From an uncultured Collinsella sp. (GTDB taxonomy: Bacteria; Actinomycetota; Coriobacteriia; Coriobacteriales; Coriobacteriaceae), in the NCBI GenBank assembly GCA_900546455.1, contig URCS01000031.1, forward strand, positions 1-24,155: a stretch of DNA of 24,155 nucleotides, read 5' to 3'. The notes beneath the pieces were generated by a model. That model made no database searches and was not told the DNA's origin. It saw nothing but the letters and a program-made list of their open reading frames with translations. Shown here piece by piece: positions 21,946 through 24,155 of this stretch. Positions within the stretch are counted from its first letter, which is position 1, and each line of letters starts with the position of its first letter. Both the position numbers and the translations under genes were made by a program.

Positions 21946-23517
21946 CTAGCCGAGCTTCCTCAGATAATGGAAGTCGCTCGCGTCATCGCCGGTGAACGCC
22001 CCGTGCAGCTCGTCGATAATGTCGGCGGTAGAAGTCATCTGCTGGTACATGTCGGCGCTTGTGACCCAGACGTTGCCGTTCTTCACGGCTTTGAACTGCG
22101 ACAATAGCGCGTTTTTGCCTACAAAGTCGTTCAAGGTGGCAACCGATTCGTCGATGGTGCCGTTGTAGACGATGATGTCGGCATCCTTCGCCGTCGCGTA
22201 GAAGCGCTCCATTTCGAGCGTTACTGACGAACCTGACGTCGACGCCGTCTGCACGTCATCGAGCGCGTAGTTGCCGCCTGCAAGCTCGATCATCTGCGCC
22301 ACGTAGTCGCCCGCCCGCCGCGTGACGGCGGCCCCGTTCGAGTTAATGTAGAAATACGCCACGGTTTTACCTGACGACGCAAGCCTCGACGTTTGCTCGA
22401 CGCGGGCCTTCTGCTCGTTGAACAGGTGCGCGGCCTCGTCTTCCTTGTCGAACAGGACGCCGAAAAGCTTAATCCACTCGACGCGCCCGAGCGCTTCGGG
22501 CTCGCTCGACGACTGTTCGGTGAGCACGACGAGTCCGAGCTTCTGCAGCTTTTCCTTCACATCGGGTGTGTGGTTGATCATGGTGTTCTCGATGGCGATC
22601 GTGCAGCCCGAGGCCGATATTCGCTCGTAGTCGGGCGCGCTGTACTTGCCGCCGTAGGCGATCGCCCCACTTTCGAGCGCGCTTTTGAAGCCCGCGACCG
22701 AGCAATCGTCGGCCTTCGTGCCCGACATGAAGATATTGTCGTTCGCATCGAGCGCGTCGACCAGGCACATCGTCGCCGACGACACGAGGTACACCTTGTC
22801 GGCGGGGCGCCTTATGACCGCGATGTCAGAGCTCAACCCATCAGGTACCTTCGCATCTTGCGGTACCACGAGGAAGCGCTCCCCGTTCGAAACGCAGATA
22901 AGCCGCAGGCCGCCTTCGAACTCGTCGACAGTGAAGTGCTTGGCGTATTCAAGCTGAAGCGTCCCCGTCGGCTCCCAGCCGCAGCCCAAATCTGGGTTGT
23001 GGAAGTCGGCCGCGGCGCTTGAAGCCGTTCCCGCGGGGGAGTTGCCGCTTGCATCGTCGCCCGATTTCTCCTTCATGGTGGATGAGTCGAAGTGGAGCGT
23101 GTAGTCGATGGTGTGCGGCGTCGACATGGCGACGGTCTCGGCCGACACGGCGATGTCCTCGTCGAGCGTGACGGGTATCTCGAACGTGGAGTTGCCGCCG
23201 TCGTTTATGGGCGCGTAGTCCACGCCGTCGATGGTCATCTTGTCGTAGTTCGAACTCGACCAGGTGACCGTCGCGGTGTAGGTGTCGCCATCCTTCACAA
23301 TTGTGGTGGGTGAGGCGATGCTTGCGCGCCCTGACCCGCCGGAAAGCGAGACGCTCACAGTGTATTCCTGAGAGCCCGTCGTGGCACCGGTCGCGTTCGG
23401 GCTCGCACTGCACCCCGCGAAGGGAAGCGCGAGCAGGGCGACGAGAACGCAGGCGACCGCGCGCGCCGCGATGCTGTGGCGCTTCCTGTTTTCCCCCTTG
23501 GGAAGAATCGACCGCAT
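21946..23517 (-). CDS. Lipoprotein substrate-binding protein with an extra N-terminal beta domain
   Basis: 523 residues; ordinary FecB/BtuF-type proteins are ~300-350. Lipoprotein signal with lipidated Cys36 (ALPFAGC). A beta-rich domain at about 50-145 (VTWSSSNYDKM, EIPVTLDEDIAVSA, HTIDYTLHF) matches the single domain of the upstream lipoprotein. A Gly/Ser/Ala linker follows, then a periplasmic-binding-protein type 2 domain (about 175-523) with FEGGLRLICVSNGERFLVVP, IAYGGKYSAPDYERI, IENTMINHTPDVKEKL and ALGRVEWIKLFGVLFDKEDEA. This type of binding domain goes with FecCD permeases for iron complexes, heme or cobamides. Start ATG 23517 is 4 bases after the previous stop. Confidence 0.9.
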   Translation of the reverse strand: MRSILPKGENRKRHSIAARAVACVLVALLALPFAGCSASPNATGATTGSQEYTVSVSLSGGSGRASIASPTTIVKDGDTYTATVTWSSSNYDKMTIDGVDYAPINDGGNSTFEIPVTLDEDIAVSAETVAMSTPHTIDYTLHFDSSTMKEKSGDDASGNSPAGTASSAAADFHNPDLGCGWEPTGTLQLEYAKHFTVDEFEGGLRLICVSNGERFLVVPQDAKVPDGLSSDIAVIRRPADKVYLVSSATMCLVDALDANDNIFMSGTKADDCSVAGFKSALESGAIAYGGKYSAPDYERISASGCTIAIENTMINHTPDVKEKLQKLGLVVLTEQSSSEPEALGRVEWIKLFGVLFDKEDEAAHLFNEQKARVEQTSRLASSGKTVAYFYINSNGAAVTRRAGDYVAQMIELAGGNYALDDVQTASTSGSSVTLEMERFYATAKDADIIVYNGTIDESVATLNDFVGKNALLSQFKAVKNGNVWVTSADMYQQMTSTADIIDELHGAFTGDDASDFHYLRKLG

Positions 23518-23521
23518 GGCG

Positions 23522-24055
23522 TTACTTCAGTGCGTCGGCGCGCAGATCGACGCCGGCGGATTCGAATACGAGCGTGCGGTCGTACCACCGCTCCCTTTTA
23601 ATGCTCCACGCGGCACAGGCGGTGTCCTCGTCGAGCGCTTTAACGGGCACGTCGTAGGTGTACTTGCCTTCCGCGTTTTCCACATAGGGGATGAAGTCGG
23701 CCTCGCTCGCGGCGGCAGCCTCGTCGCCCGTGCCCATGAAGAGCTTGCCGTAGCCCGTGCCGGAAAGCGTCATCACGCAGTGCATGGAGCCGTTTTCCAC
23801 GATGAGCTGGGCGTCCACAATCCTGAACATGTTCGAGCTGGAATCTACGGTGATCGGATAGGTGCCGTCGGCCACCTTGTCGGCGGTGATGGGGGCAGCG
23901 CTTGCGCCCTCGGGCGCATCGGCCGCCTGTTCGGTCTTTTCCTGGGAATCGGCATCGCTTGCCTTTGCGCTGTCGATTGAATTTCCGCCGCAGCCGGCGA
24001 GCGAGAACGCGAAAAGCGCCGCTGACAGGGCGAAGGCTAGGGTTTTCTTCAACAT
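23522..24055 (-). CDS. Small lipoprotein with a beta domain shared with the neighbouring binding protein
   Basis: 177 residues from ATG 24055 (MLKKTLAF), chosen because AAGGA lies 9 bases upstream and the lipoprotein signal begins there; the longer in-frame ATG at 24154 has no such support. Lipobox LAGC, lipidated Cys22. An acidic linker (about 25-60) is followed by one domain (about 64-175): TYPITVDSSSNMFRIVDAQL, MTLSGTGYGKLFMG, YDVPVKALDEDTACAAWSI and RWYDRTLVFES. It aligns segment by segment with residues 50-145 of the binding protein. First gene of the operon. Probably an outer-face capture protein that hands the ligand on; the name of the domain is not known to me. Confidence 0.85.
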   Translation of the reverse strand: MLKKTLAFALSAALFAFSLAGCGGNSIDSAKASDADSQEKTEQAADAPEGASAAPITADKVADGTYPITVDSSSNMFRIVDAQLIVENGSMHCVMTLSGTGYGKLFMGTGDEAAAASEADFIPYVENAEGKYTYDVPVKALDEDTACAAWSIKRERWYDRTLVFESAGVDLRADALK

Positions 24056-24081
24056 GAAGGGGTTCCTTTCAATCGCTTCGA

Positions 24082-24109
24082 CCGCCCGCGCCGTGCGGTG
24101 GGCGGGCGG
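24082..24109. promoter_or_regulatory. GC-rich inverted repeat in the ABC operon leader
   Basis: CCGCCCGC (24082-24089) and GCGGGCGG (24102-24109) form a perfect 8-bp stem, 27 bases upstream of the first ATG of the operon. It could fold in the leader RNA or be a regulator site. No Fur-type AT-rich box is seen. Confidence 0.45.
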
Positions 24110-24126
24110 GATGCGAATGCAACGGG

Positions 24127-24155
24127 CATGCGCCGTCAGTCGGGGAAGGCGCATG
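24127..24155. promoter_or_regulatory. Inverted repeat at the window end (CATGCGCC / GGCGCATG)
   Basis: Perfect 8-bp arms at 24127-24134 and 24148-24155 with a 13-base spacer, about 75 bases upstream of the operon's first gene. Operator-like geometry; the window stops here, so longer arms cannot be judged. Confidence 0.4.

Noticed and set aside
21292..22107. 271-residue forward ORF opposite the FecCD permease
   Set aside because: Antisense of a clear membrane protein; Thr/Met/Ala-rich composition is that of a shadow frame.

Overview
The window is high-GC, gene-dense bacterial DNA. From about position 2045 to the end it reads as one genome, most likely a gut Coriobacteriia species such as Collinsella. 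The grounds are the codon use (GC-ending), the gene order efp / Asp23 / nusB / xseB / tlyA / nadK / recN, and the protein sequences; this is recognition from memory, not a search. The first ~2035 bases look different: a malic enzyme and a Ser/Ala-linker FKBP/trigger-factor-like surface protein of the Faecalibacterium/Oscillospiraceae kind. The two parts meet in frame inside one ORF (961-2385), which joins the FKBP protein to the last third of a Xaa-Pro aminopeptidase. The simplest reading is an assembly chimera; a true recombination product is possible but less likely.

Layout. 1-694 (-): truncated malic enzyme. 961-2385 (+): chimeric ORF, then a strong terminator. 2546-7640 (+): a tight housekeeping cluster of EF-P, Asp23/Gls24 protein, NusB, exonuclease VII small subunit, TlyA rRNA methyltransferase, NAD kinase and RecN, with start/stop overlaps from xseB onwards. 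7700-15588: a fructose-type sugar locus with a divergent RpiR/SIS regulator, a one-piece PTS permease in the order IIB-IIC-IIA, HPr, Enzyme I and two paralogous PfkB-family phosphofructokinases. Together these would carry phosphate from PEP through EI, HPr and IIA/IIB to the incoming sugar, then phosphorylate the sugar-1-phosphate again for glycolysis. The 529-base gap between permease and HPr has no gene but holds several large inverted repeats and a leader able to hide the ptsH ribosome-binding site.

15782-18838 (+): CCA-adding enzyme, tRNA-Glu(CUC) with its own promoter and terminator, and a flippase-like membrane protein. 18955-19566 (+): a TetR-type regulator. 24055-19662 (-): a four-gene ABC uptake operon (lipoprotein, lipoprotein binding protein, FecCD permease, FecE-like ATPase) of the iron/heme/cobalamin class. 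A 30-codon relic of an IS3-family transposase lies between tetR and the operon's 3' end.

The most original material is in the ABC operon and the PTS gap. The two adjacent lipoproteins share a beta-rich domain, free-standing in one and fused to the binding protein in the other. The ATPase carries a ~130-residue extra C-terminal domain. No CRISPR array, rRNA, complete mobile element or replication origin was seen.
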